From Paludibacter sp. (GTDB lineage: Bacteria > Bacteroidota > Bacteroidia > Bacteroidales > Paludibacteraceae): a DNA stretch of 64,000 nucleotides. Positions 19,230-27,879 of this stretch are shown here, in pieces (the first letter of the stretch is position 1; every line of letters begins with the position of its first letter). The translations under genes were made by a program, and so were the position numbers. The stretch covers positions 1 to 64,000 of the forward strand of contig JARLGX010000003.1 in NCBI GenBank assembly GCA_031292575.1. The letters run 5' to 3'. The notes under the pieces were generated by a model. It saw only the letters and a program-made list of their open reading frames with translations, was not told where the DNA came from and did not search any database.

Positions 19230-20786
19230 TTATTGGCTCAATTTGGGATTTCTAATACGATTTTTTAATTTCACAATCGGAATCTTCATTATTTGTCGAG
19301 CCATTGATTGTTCTTCATTTGTAAACCCCAAAAACCAAACAAAAATAAAGAATGTGATTGTACTCGTAACTCCAACTAAAAGTAATTTTGTAAACCCATC
19401 ACCCAATAAAAAATATGGAATTAAGGAAAATATAACAATTAACATACTAGTTGTTAGACTTGGAAAAATAACTTTTCGCAAATACAGATTGATTGATAAA
19501 TCACAAACATTTTTGGTGAAGTACAAAGTTATTATTCCACCACAAATTGCATATCCTATGAAAACGATATATAATGCATAGGGCGGAAAATTAAATTTAA
19601 AAAGAACATATGTTATTACCAATGGAAACAAATTCAAAATAGAGTTTGATATTTGATACGAACGTATTTTACCAACAGCTGCAATCGTATTTCCCATAGT
19701 TATGTACAATTGTTCTATAACATTCCTAATTAGTAAAAGTCGACAAAAAACAATAGTGAAATCAGGGACTTTTTTCAACCAAACATTAAGAATATAAGGC
19801 ATTTCAATGTATACCGGAATAATAAATAAAATTGATAAGAAAAAAGACATTTTAGTTCCTGTCATTGAAACTGACAGCATCTTTTGCCTGTTTCCGGAAC
19901 CTTCACTTTTGTCTATAACAGGATTAATTGCTTTTAACATATTCATTGCAAATGCGCCGAGCTGTCCACTTACTTGATTAGCAATCCCCTGAGCTGCATT
20001 GACAATTGTCCCAAAAAACATATTAATAACTATTCCTTGTCCGTAATTGGCAAGTATACTACTTGATGATCCTAAAAATGTCCATCCGGCAAATTTTGTC
20101 ATTTCGTTAAATACAGGTTTATCAAAATGTGTTTTAATATCAATTCGGCATTCATAATACATTCTACTACAATAGATTCCTTTAAACACTAAAAGTAAAA
20201 ATGAAATTGCGGCCGTCAACAACCCAAAGATAAATAACTTATCGAAATTTGCGTAAGTGATATAGAATGCTATTGCTAGCCTTAGAATCGCTTCAACAAT
20301 TCCAAATATTGAAAATACCAACATATTTTCTCTCGCATTTAAGGCAGCTTCATATGGAACTGAAATAATTGTGAAAAGCGTGCTTACAATCATAAATTGA
20401 TAAATAAATTTAGCCACTTTTATTCGTCCCTCAGGAATTACTAAAACACTTTTAAACAAAAAATATCCGACAACCTCAAGCAACAATAGTAAAATGATTG
20501 CTATAGTTAAATGCAAAAGAACACTTACATTAAAAATTGTTTTTACTTTTTCATGATCTCCAGCTCCTTGCGAAAATGACATAAATCGTTGTGTTGCCGA
20601 AGCCATAGCTGAATTTAAAAACGTAAGCATGGCAATTGCACCAGCAACAACATTAAAAATTCCAAAATCAACAACTCCCAATGCTGCTAAAACCAAACGC
20701 GTAGTATATAATGAAATAAAAACAGTTACAGCCATTCTTGCATAAAGAAAACCTGTGTTTTTAGCAACCCTGTGTGCAGTCTCCAT
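19230..20786 (-). CDS. Wzx-type lipid-linked oligosaccharide flippase
   Basis: A 518-residue polytopic membrane protein with about twelve to fourteen hydrophobic segments. It opens RVAKNTGFLYARMAVTVFIS with LYTTRLVLAALGVVDFGIFN, the usual start of Bacteroidota polysaccharide transporters of the MATE-like superfamily. It would move undecaprenyl-linked repeat units across the inner membrane. It lies just downstream of wzc in cluster 1, the usual position. Confidence 0.88.
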   Translation of the reverse strand: METAHRVAKNTGFLYARMAVTVFISLYTTRLVLAALGVVDFGIFNVVAGAIAMLTFLNSAMASATQRFMSFSQGAGDHEKVKTIFNVSVLLHLTIAIILLLLLEVVGYFLFKSVLVIPEGRIKVAKFIYQFMIVSTLFTIISVPYEAALNARENMLVFSIFGIVEAILRLAIAFYITYANFDKLFIFGLLTAAISFLLLVFKGIYCSRMYYECRIDIKTHFDKPVFNEMTKFAGWTFLGSSSSILANYGQGIVINMFFGTIVNAAQGIANQVSGQLGAFAMNMLKAINPVIDKSEGSGNRQKMLSVSMTGTKMSFFLSILFIIPVYIEMPYILNVWLKKVPDFTIVFCRLLLIRNVIEQLYITMGNTIAAVGKIRSYQISNSILNLFPLVITYVLFKFNFPPYALYIVFIGYAICGGIITLYFTKNVCDLSINLYLRKVIFPSLTTSMLIVIFSLIPYFLLGDGFTKLLLVGVTSTITFFIFVWFLGFTNEEQSMARQIMKIPIVKLKNRIRNPKLSQ

Positions 20787-20809
20787 TTATAAGATGTTAG
20801 GTTATTAAA

Positions 20810-23212
20810 TCATTTTTTATTTTTAGTCCCTTCATTTCCGTAGCCATACTCATATTTTTTACCTAAACCATACCGATAACCTGCTCTGTTATTATCTACA
20901 TCATTTAGTACAAAATACATATTCTTCAGCTTCTTACCTATAAATAAATTGCTGGCATCCTCAATACTTCTTTTGGCAGTAAAATTAGCGCGTACAATAT
21001 AAAGACTTACATCTGCAAAACGGTTCAGGGTAAAGCCATCAGAAACTATTCCAATAGGTGCACTGTCAATAATTATATAGTCGTATTGATCTCGCAATTC
21101 AGTTATCAGTTTATCTAATGCAGGTTTTGCTAATAACTCATTCGGATTTGGTGGGATGGGACCCGAAGTAATTACAGATAAATTAGGATGAATACCGGAG
21201 GGTCTGATTAGTTGGTCTTTTGTAAGATGTCCGGTAAGAAATAGTGTAATACCGGTCTCATTATTCAGCGAAAGATTTTCTGCCAATTTCGGTTTTCGAA
21301 CATCCAACCCTATAACCAACACTTTTTTATCAAGCAATGCCAGACTCATGGCAAGGTTTAGGGCTACAAATGTTTTACCCTCACCACTGACACTCGATAC
21401 AACGTTGATTACCTTTTTTTCAGCACTATCCAATACAAATAATAAATTGGTACGTAAAAGTCGGACTAATTCTGTAAAACTATCAGTACTATTTTCCTTA
21501 ACAATAACATTCTCCTTCACCTCGGTTTTAGAAATTTCACCCAATACGGGCACAATTGATAATGCCTCCAGCTCTTCTTTATTTTCAATTTGATAACGGA
21601 GTAGATCCCGTATTTTAACTCCTACAACCGGAATAACAAAACCAATGATAAGTGCAATTATCAAAATCATTGATTTGCGTGGCGAAACCGGACTACCGCT
21701 ACTGCCCGGATTATCAATAATCTTCGCAATAGGTTCTACTACAGACATATTCAGGTATTTTTCTTCCTTTTTCTGAAGCAGGTACAAAAACAATCCTTCT
21801 TTAACACCCTGTTGGCGTTTTATTTCAGTATATTCACGTTCCTGACGTGGTATGGCTCTGATATGTGCTGCATTTTCGCTATTCTTTGATAAAAGATCTT
21901 TCTGGGTAATTAAAAGATTATTTTTTTCATTTCGCACACTGGATTGAACTGTACTAAACATAGAACTAATCTGACTTGTAAGGTCAATCATTGCCTGGTT
22001 GCTACTGGAAGCAATGCGCGAAAGTCTATTTCGCTCTAATATCAATTTATTGTAATTATTAATTAATTCGCTTAAACCTGCACTTTGCATACCTGCACTC
22101 GTAGGAAGTAGCTGATATTTATTCTCCTTTTTGTGCATATAATCATCAATATCCGAAACAATAGCCAATTGAGTTTCTACGTCGAGTCGTTTTTGATCAA
22201 AATTTCCTGTTTGCTGGATAAACAAATTTGCTTGCGATTGAATATCTGTCAACCCCTGAGCTTGTTTGTAGCTTTCAGCCTGCGATTCCACATCGCCAAG
22301 TTCCTTGGTAAGCGTCATAAGTCGATTATCAATAAACTGTGCTGTTTTGTTAGCCATGGCAGCCTGGTCGTCCATATCCTCCCTATTATATACTTCAACC
22401 AATTTATTCAAAAAGTCTTTTCCAAGTTGCACGTTTGATGTTTTTAATGTTATATCTGCAACAGAAGTAGTTTTAGAAGTCAATTCCATTTTTAAACCTC
22501 CTAACATCTGAGCAGCTTTATTCATAGGGTTTTGTATATCAACGTCAATTAGCATGTCTTCAGTTGGTCTGAATTTACCTCTTGCTATATAAATCTTACC
22601 AAATGGCAATATAACCTGATTATCTGATATAGAAGCTTTTACTTTATACATTTTGTCTTGATATGTACCCGAAAACTCATATTCGCCATAAGGATGTACT
22701 AAAATTTCGAATTCAAATCCTTTAGTCATATTATCTAATATAGTATCCGGCAATCGTACAAGAATAGGACATTCTGAACCATAAAGTATTTTATCTTTAA
22801 ATGTTCCTATTTTAGGATATTTTTTATCGATTCCAAGATTCTTTACAAGCTGAAATGTTCCTATATGCGTATAGTTGGTATAGATACCTAATTCACGGAC
22901 CACTTGTTCCACTAAAGTCGATGTCTTTAGCATTTCCAACTCGTTGTCTACATTATTTTTTTGAGTAAAAAGCCCCAATTCTTTAAAGGCATTCACTTCA
23001 GGTCCTCCTCCCCCTTTTTGGTCATCCTTTAATAATACTGAAGTCTTAACTTCATAATTAGGCAAAGTAAATTTAAGTTTCACTACTGCAATGATTAAGC
23101 ATATGGCTATAGTAGCAACAAACCATTTCCAATAAGAAAAATACTTAATAAATATGCCTATAAAATCAATTGGTTGTTCGAATTCTTCATCCGGGTCTGA
23201 GTACTTATTCAT
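20810..23212 (-). CDS. Wzc-type polysaccharide co-polymerase with tyrosine autokinase (cluster 1)
   Basis: An inner-membrane protein controlling chain length and export. It has an N-terminal Wzz domain with two transmembrane segments (about 28-48 and about 510-530) flanking a long periplasmic coiled-coil region. A cytoplasmic BY-kinase follows with Walker A SSVSGEGKT, Walker A' VLVIGLDVRKPKL and Walker B YIIIDSAPIGIVSD. The C-terminal tail is tyrosine-rich (YRYGLGKKYEYGYG), the expected autophosphorylation cluster. The frame opens at a TTG at 23218, and the ATG at 23212 is preferred. It is clearly paralogous to the wzc of cluster 2. Confidence 0.93.
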   Translation of the reverse strand: MNKYSDPDEEFEQPIDFIGIFIKYFSYWKWFVATIAICLIIAVVKLKFTLPNYEVKTSVLLKDDQKGGGGPEVNAFKELGLFTQKNNVDNELEMLKTSTLVEQVVRELGIYTNYTHIGTFQLVKNLGIDKKYPKIGTFKDKILYGSECPILVRLPDTILDNMTKGFEFEILVHPYGEYEFSGTYQDKMYKVKASISDNQVILPFGKIYIARGKFRPTEDMLIDVDIQNPMNKAAQMLGGLKMELTSKTTSVADITLKTSNVQLGKDFLNKLVEVYNREDMDDQAAMANKTAQFIDNRLMTLTKELGDVESQAESYKQAQGLTDIQSQANLFIQQTGNFDQKRLDVETQLAIVSDIDDYMHKKENKYQLLPTSAGMQSAGLSELINNYNKLILERNRLSRIASSSNQAMIDLTSQISSMFSTVQSSVRNEKNNLLITQKDLLSKNSENAAHIRAIPRQEREYTEIKRQQGVKEGLFLYLLQKKEEKYLNMSVVEPIAKIIDNPGSSGSPVSPRKSMILIIALIIGFVIPVVGVKIRDLLRYQIENKEELEALSIVPVLGEISKTEVKENVIVKENSTDSFTELVRLLRTNLLFVLDSAEKKVINVVSSVSGEGKTFVALNLAMSLALLDKKVLVIGLDVRKPKLAENLSLNNETGITLFLTGHLTKDQLIRPSGIHPNLSVITSGPIPPNPNELLAKPALDKLITELRDQYDYIIIDSAPIGIVSDGFTLNRFADVSLYIVRANFTAKRSIEDASNLFIGKKLKNMYFVLNDVDNNRAGYRYGLGKKYEYGYGNEGTKNKK

Positions 23213-23504
23213 AATCAATTAATTAAATTTTTTAACTGTAAAATAATAGCGTTTATCTATTAGAGTTTATATCGAATAGAATGTTTTTGAATTAGGAATC
23301 TAAGAAATAAGAATAAGCACTAAGGTACTAAGTGCATAAAGAGACACTAAAAAATTCATATAAATATGCACAGCGAGAATAAAAATAGTTATTCCTTTAT
23401 TCTTCTGAATCAATGATTTCGAGAAATTTACTTACAAAAAAATTAGTAAATATTTTGTTTTCAGCTCCATAATAAATTAATCAGAATAAAGCTATTAGAA
23501 ATAT

Positions 23505-24437
23505 TTAAAATTTCACCTTGAAAACAGTCAATGCTATACTGGTTAATGTCAACAAAACAGATAAAGAGGAAATGCCAAACGATTCTGCTGCACCATAATT
23601 TGATGACTTCGATTTCGATTTATTTGGCTCTACATATACAACATCATTTTGTTCCAGATAATAAGCAGGCGAATAAATAATATTCCGATCATTCAAATTC
23701 AACGTAATATATTCTTTAGAACCGTCGTAATTTTCGCGTAATACCTTTACATTGTTGCGTTGTCCGTAAATTGTTAAGTCACCGGCCAAAGCCAATCCTT
23801 CAAAAATTGTAAGCCGGTCATTAGTAGTTTCATATTTTCCGGGTCTAAGAACTTCTCCCAATATATTGACCGAATAATTTGTAAACCTGATAGTAATAAT
23901 GGGTGTTTCTTTGGTAAAAGCAGATGCCAACTTTTTATGTAAAATCGATTCAAGCTCACCACGGGTTAATCCGGCAACCTTTATTTTCCCAAAAACAGGA
24001 AATTCGATATTTCCATCATTATCCACTTCATAGGTCTGCAACGTTGGCTGGGTAGAAAGGATATTTTGAGTAGAGGCAGTTTCTATTTGAGGCATTATAA
24101 GATTATACATACGGGAAGCATCGGGTTCGGAACTAACCACGGTAATGCTAAGCATGTCTTTTGGCTTTATGCGAGCTTCGTATAATCCTTCTGAATTTTT
24201 TTCTAAATCGTAATTTTCGGAAAATTTTGATTGTGAAGAAAGTACCGTACTTTTTTGTAAGTTTAATGAACTGGCTTGATTGCTGTCGGAACCTAAAGAA
24301 TTCTTTTGAGGGTTTGAGCGTTCTGTTGAATTGTCAAGCTTTTGAAAGTATGCAATATCTTTCACTCCTGCACAGGAAGCCAATAAAAAGATAGTCAATA
24401 CTAAGAAAGGAACTTTGAATATTACATTGTAATTCAT
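23505..24437 (-). CDS. Wza-type outer-membrane polysaccharide export lipoprotein (cluster 1)
   Basis: A lipoprotein signal ends in LLASC, with lipidated Cys22. A linker rich in Ser, Asn and Gln follows (about 30-85), longer than in the cluster 2 paralogue. The polysaccharide export domain (RIKPKDMLSITVVSSEP; VDNDGNIEFPVFGKIKVAG) comes next, then an SLBB-type domain (VNILGEVLRPGKYET) and a C-terminal hydrophobic segment. It forms the export channel with Wzc. It is the first gene of cluster 1, with a structured leader upstream. About 290 nt of untranslated sequence separates it from wzc. Confidence 0.92.
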   Translation of the reverse strand: MNYNVIFKVPFLVLTIFLLASCAGVKDIAYFQKLDNSTERSNPQKNSLGSDSNQASSLNLQKSTVLSSQSKFSENYDLEKNSEGLYEARIKPKDMLSITVVSSEPDASRMYNLIMPQIETASTQNILSTQPTLQTYEVDNDGNIEFPVFGKIKVAGLTRGELESILHKKLASAFTKETPIITIRFTNYSVNILGEVLRPGKYETTNDRLTIFEGLALAGDLTIYGQRNNVKVLRENYDGSKEYITLNLNDRNIIYSPAYYLEQNDVVYVEPNKSKSKSSNYGAAESFGISSLSVLLTLTSIALTVFKVKF

Positions 24438-24540
24438 AAATGGTATTTTTTAATCTGATTTAAATTACATTGATTTGACAAAAATGAATGATTGTAAATA
24501 ACAAACCTTAAAGTAAAAGATGCGGTATGTTTTACACAAC

Positions 24541-24574
24541 AATGTTCGTCAGTCCCAACCGGAAACAACGAATT
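24541..24574 (-). promoter_or_regulatory. 34-nt leader stem-loop upstream of wza (cluster 1)
   Basis: On the plus strand the arms are AATGTTCGTC and AACGAATT. In RNA of the coding sense, UUCGU...CC pairs with GG...ACGAA across 24545-24556 and 24561-24572, with three G-U pairs, one mismatch and a 4-nt loop. An element of identical length and near-identical outer arms stands upstream of the cluster 2 wza at 42452-42485, while the inner stem and loop differ. The gap to the wza start is 103 nt. A role as a recruitment or antitermination site for UpxY is inference. Confidence 0.55.
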
Positions 24575-24580
24575 TATATT

Positions 24581-24607
24581 CAAAATTAAATATTAAATGA
24601 TTCCAAA
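24581..24607 (-). promoter_or_regulatory. Possible promoter for EPS cluster 1
   Basis: Minus-strand TAATTTTG (24581-24588) fits the Bacteroidota -7 box TAnnTTTG. A TTTG 15 bp further upstream (24604-24607) could be the -33 element, although the spacing is shorter than the usual 19 or so. Transcription would begin close to the outer arm of the leader stem-loop. The TTTG lies in a longer stretch also found upstream of the second wza (24604-24620 against 42523-42540). Confidence 0.4.
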
Positions 24608-24620
24608 AAATCCACACTGT

Positions 24621-25286
24621 TACATAAAAATTACAACAATCAATATCTTTTTATAATTGTTGTTTCTATATTAATTACTTGAGATAAAAAACATTAAACA
24701 GCAAAAGTAATCATAATTTGTGAATCATTATAGTTTAATAGGATTCTATTTAAAATAATGTTTAAAATAGTTATCTACCTATGTATTGTTTAACAATGAC
24801 AATGAGAAAAAAGTTTTGGACAAAAATCAAAATATTTACTTTGTAATAGAAATTTATTTTAAATAGCAGTGCCTGATTATGGCTACTACATTGATTTATA
24901 AGCAATGAAAAGAATAGATCACTTTATTTTGAATAATAATTTATCTTTCAGAGTTATCCATAAAAATATTTATTGGGGGTAAAAGCAAAAAATTAGAGCA
25001 TAAGTCAAACCGGATATGTTTTAAAATGGAATTTTTTATATCGAACTCACTAAGTAATGGCACAAATATAATGTTGCATATTTTTCAATGGCGATAATAT
25101 TTTACATCCCTTTTAGAGGCTTGAGGCGATAAAACACAGTTTATAAACTACCCCTAATTATCTCCCTTTAGTCACTGACCGTTCGATTCTCCCAAAAAGG
25201 AACTTGAAGTATACAACTGTATTGAGAAAACGTACTCTTTGAAAAATTCGACATTATTTAAGTTTTCAACCATGCTTTTTTAAGCG
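24621..25286. other. Intergenic sequence without a gene upstream of EPS cluster 1
   Basis: No open frame with gene-like features is seen. The one notable item is TATATCGAACTCAC at 25037-25050, the exact reverse complement of GTGAGTTCGATATA at 25862-25875 inside R1b. It may be the remnant of an R1-type right end, and it makes the 25.04-25.87 kb block look as if bounded by 14-bp inverted repeats. Confidence 0.45.
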
Positions 25287-25329
25287 AAAAAAAATACCTC
25301 CATAAAGCACAAGAATGCTCTCGGAGGTA
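25287..25329 (-). terminator. R2a hairpin with U-run, likely terminator
   Basis: TACCTCC (25295-25301) pairs with GGAGGTA (25323-25329), with an inner AGCA/TGCT stem. Eight A residues lie on the low-coordinate side, so minus-strand RNA crossing array A would meet a hairpin and then a U-run. Its 32-bp core (25303-25334) recurs at 26276-26307 with three differences. Confidence 0.6.
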
Positions 25330-25332
25330 AAT

Positions 25333-25503
25333 TTAGTTTATGTTTACATCGTTTATTGAATAGACCCTAAACTCCATTTCATAACAAGTAAATTGAATTT
25401 CACGATAAGTAAATGACATTTCACAACAAGTAAATTGAGTTTCACAATAAGTAAACTCCATTTCACGATAAGTAAATTGAATTTCACGATAAGTAAACTC
25501 CAT
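25333..25503 (-). CDS. Possible 56-residue heptad-repeat ORF inside array A
   Basis: Because the array period is 21 bp, the minus strand stays open across units 1-6 and encodes seven-residue repeats of the form (M/I/T)-(E/Q)-F-T-Y-R-E, then the tail MEFRVYSINDVNIN. It runs from an ATG at 25503 to a TAA at 25333, four bases before the R2a hairpin. An in-frame stop at 25546-25548 closes the frame upstream. I see no clear ribosome-binding site, and the rest of the array is not open in this frame, so translation is doubtful. Confidence 0.2.
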   Translation of the reverse strand: MEFTYREIQFTYREMEFTYCETQFTCCEMSFTYREIQFTCYEMEFRVYSINDVNIN

Positions 25504-25817
25504 TTCACGATAAGTAAATTGAGTTTCACGATAAGTAAATTGAATTTACCGATTGATAAAAACGATTTAACAATATGAAAACATAATTTCCCAATAGGAA
25601 ATAGGCATTTTTTATCGAAAAAAATTAAATTTCATTCTGAAAATTAAAATTACCGACATGAATAATCAATTTCACGATAAGTAAATTGAATTTACCAACA
25701 GGTAAATTGAGTTTACCAACAAGTAAATTAGATTTACCTATCGGTAAAAATGCTTTCACGATAGTGAAAAGGCGTATAACTACCGTGAATATGCGATTTC
25801 AGATTTATGAAAACAGC
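25377..25817. repeat. Array A: 21 units of a 21-bp palindromic repeat
   Basis: Units start at 25377, 25398, 25419, 25440, 25461, 25482, 25503, 25524, 25545, 25566, 25587 and 25608, resume at 25670, 25691, 25712, 25733, 25754 and 25775, and end with 25797-25817. The period is 21 bp with only about one base of slippage around 25608-25669 and one more near 25775. Each unit is a roughly 16-bp palindrome plus a 5-bp linker. The arms differ between units but stay complementary: TTTACC/GGTAAA, TTTCAC/GTGAAA, TTTCC/GGAAA, TTTTTT/AAAAAA, TTTCA/TGAAA. Units 2-8 are nearly uniform, as if recently amplified. Confidence 0.85.
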
Positions 25818-25857
25818 TTGATTGATATAATTAGTATTCTATTGGAAAGATATTAAT

Positions 25858-26150
25858 TAACGTGAGTTCGATATAAGCAAGCTTCTATGAATGAACTGAA
25901 TTTCATTTTAAAATCCTGAAAGGTGGGGGTGTCAAAAATCTGATTCAAACAAATAGTTTTCCCTTGCTCCTTTTTGTTTGGTGCTACGCACCTTATAATT
26001 ATCATTTTTTTATAATTCTACCAATGGTTCGCAACTACAAGGTGCGTAGCACCGAACATAAAATGAAGATTGAAATAAGAACGTCTGTTTATAAATGTGA
26101 AACCTGATTTTCTACACCACATCCTTCGGGTTTATAAACAGAGAGATTAA
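25858..26150. repeat. R1b: truncated second copy of the terminal-inverted-repeat element
   Basis: It begins with the same TAACGTGAGTTCGAT end and follows R1a (274-650) in the same orientation with scattered base changes. It lacks an internal stretch of about 60 bp of R1a, including the extra hairpin core. It loses similarity after GAGAGATTAA, so the right terminal repeat is missing. No transposase gene is seen near either copy. Confidence 0.75.
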
Positions 26151-26275
26151 GTGATGGTTATAGATAGCGTACTATTACCTTAGTTAAATATTTGTAAACT
26201 AAACCATTTCACCAAATAATGTTGATTTCTTAAATGGAAAGGCATACTCTTTTAAGTCTTAAAAAAGCACAGCCG

Positions 26276-26307
26276 TAAAGCACAGGATTGCTCTCGGAGT
26301 TAAATTT
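26276..26307. repeat. R2b: second copy of the 32-bp R2 core
   Basis: It matches 25303-25334 at 29 of 32 positions (shared TAAAGCACA and TGCTCTCGGAG). The outer stem of R2a is not conserved here, so it is a weaker hairpin. R2a and R2b bracket array A and R1b. Confidence 0.55.
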
Positions 26308-26571
26308 GAGCTGGCACGTGGGTTGATGATTAAATAAAATGTTTTTAAAAATTGAATTGAAGCAAGCGTATTAGGGTGGTCTAAGTGCCTATATCTAAAA
26401 ATCTAATATAAATAGGCTTTTTGTGGGAGTGGTTCGGGAATGAATAAAAAAACTACAATTGAGATTTTTAGTATTTCAGGTTCAAGATATAGAGGAATAT
26501 GTATTTAAAATTGGTTGCGTTATGGAAGAAAGAACTCCGGTCTTCCTTTTAAACCTTCAAATGCAAGCTCA
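26308..26571. other. Non-coding spacer downstream of the beta-helix gene
   Basis: No gene is seen. A short inverted repeat, GGAAGA (26524-26529) with TCTTCC (26541-26546), lies about 25 nt beyond the stop of the minus-strand gene at 26572. It lacks a clear U-run, so it is only a weak terminator candidate. Confidence 0.3.
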
Positions 26572-27879
26572 TTAATTTCTTGTTACCAATATCTTTCTCA
26601 CTTCAATTGTCTTATTATTGTTATCGGATATCATTACTAAATAAATACCAGTATTTAAATTACTGGTATTTATTTCTGTTCTACTGCTTGTCAGGGATTG
26701 TTCTATAATTCTTTGACCGCTCAAATTGTAAATAGCAATTTTTTCGTTGTTTAAGGTGTCTAACGTAACTACCATAGATTTACCAAACACTGGATTTGGA
26801 TAAATTTTATATCCTACCGTTGGAGTAATCGTTGTTCCGGTAGTTGTTCCAGTAGTTACTGCTGCTTTAGCTCTTGAAATATCCTGAGGAAGTATGGACG
26901 CATTCAATGTACGGTCAACTATATTAGTATTTAATCCAATAGCCTTAGCGCATTTATTCCCTGCATAAGATAAAGCTATATAAGTATGTTCGTCACCATT
27001 ACTTATATAGTATAGTCCCCTGTTATTCCTCCATGTGTTTTCTCTACATGCAGTAGTGTCTGAATTAGTGGTAAAATTAGTCATAATATAGCCATCAGCA
27101 TTATTACTTGGATTAGCCAATGCCTGTGATTGATAGATAATATTATTTTCAACAATTGTATTTGTTGCACCCGCATTCCCAATAGCTCCGCTTGTTATAT
27201 TTACTACTATATTATTTTTAACATGAATATAAGAACCGCCATTGTCGCCAAATGTTATTCCACTACCCGTATGGTTTGCCGTATTATAATCGCCACCTCT
27301 GAACCAATTTCCAATTATCTCTATGGAGTCATTTACTGAACCGTACGAAGCATATATGCTAACCATATCATCCACGTGAGACTGTAAATGTATATTCTCA
27401 AAACTATTAAAGTTTATCTGACTCCCCCCACCACCATTCACACTTGCGAACATAACTGCATGATGTCCAGGCCATCCACCAATGATATTTTTAAAATAAT
27501 TATGAATAACTTTAATTCCCGACGATGTGCCATTATTAAATGGATTAGAAGCATTACTGTTTGAAAGTATTCCATCAGCAACTGAATCAAATACGCAATC
27601 TTGAATTATCAAATTCTTAGAATTTTCTGCAGAAATAGCTCTAAAAGCAGACTTAGAAAATTTACAATTTTGGATTGTAATATTAGTGCACTCCCATAAA
27701 TTAATGTTATTTTGACTAAGTCCTGTGAAACTTAAACCATCTATTACCTTATTACTTACACCGCCCCAATTAATTGCCCCTGATGGAGTATATGGACCGG
27801 TGTATCTTGTTCCTTGTCCATAAGTGGAACTAAGAAATATTAGTAGCAATATTGAAATTAATAAAAACTGTTTTTTCAT
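26572..27879 (-). CDS. Secreted right-handed beta-helix protein with T9SS sorting domain
   Basis: It has an N-terminal signal peptide (MKKQFLLISILLLIFLSS, cleavage near TYGQ). Parallel beta-helix coils rich in Asn run over about 35-330 (NLIIQDCVFDSV, INFNSFENIH, IHVKNNIVVNI, TIVENNIIYQS), the pattern of pectate-lyase-like carbohydrate-active or adhesive proteins. A Thr-rich linker follows, and then a C-terminal domain beginning YKIYPNPV and ending GIYLVMI...RKILV, the type A sorting signal of the type IX secretion system. It should be exported and anchored at the cell surface. Lying next to the EPS locus it may bind or cut the polysaccharide (inference). Confidence 0.85.
   Translation of the reverse strand: MKKQFLLISILLLIFLSSTYGQGTRYTGPYTPSGAINWGGVSNKVIDGLSFTGLSQNNINLWECTNITIQNCKFSKSAFRAISAENSKNLIIQDCVFDSVADGILSNSNASNPFNNGTSSGIKVIHNYFKNIIGGWPGHHAVMFASVNGGGGSQINFNSFENIHLQSHVDDMVSIYASYGSVNDSIEIIGNWFRGGDYNTANHTGSGITFGDNGGSYIHVKNNIVVNITSGAIGNAGATNTIVENNIIYQSQALANPSNNADGYIMTNFTTNSDTTACRENTWRNNRGLYYISNGDEHTYIALSYAGNKCAKAIGLNTNIVDRTLNASILPQDISRAKAAVTTGTTTGTTITPTVGYKIYPNPVFGKSMVVTLDTLNNEKIAIYNLSGQRIIEQSLTSSRTEINTSNLNTGIYLVMISDNNNKTIEVRKILVTRN

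Noticed and set aside
19243-19581. 112-residue plus-strand frame
   Set aside because: Antisense to the cluster 1 flippase, composition follows that of the complementary strand.
25160-25190. tRNA T-loop-like TTCGATTC
   Set aside because: No matching acceptor, D or anticodon stems can be folded around it.
25377-25817. CRISPR array
   Set aside because: Units are contiguous 21-bp dyads with no unique spacers of about 30 bp, and no cas genes are in the window.
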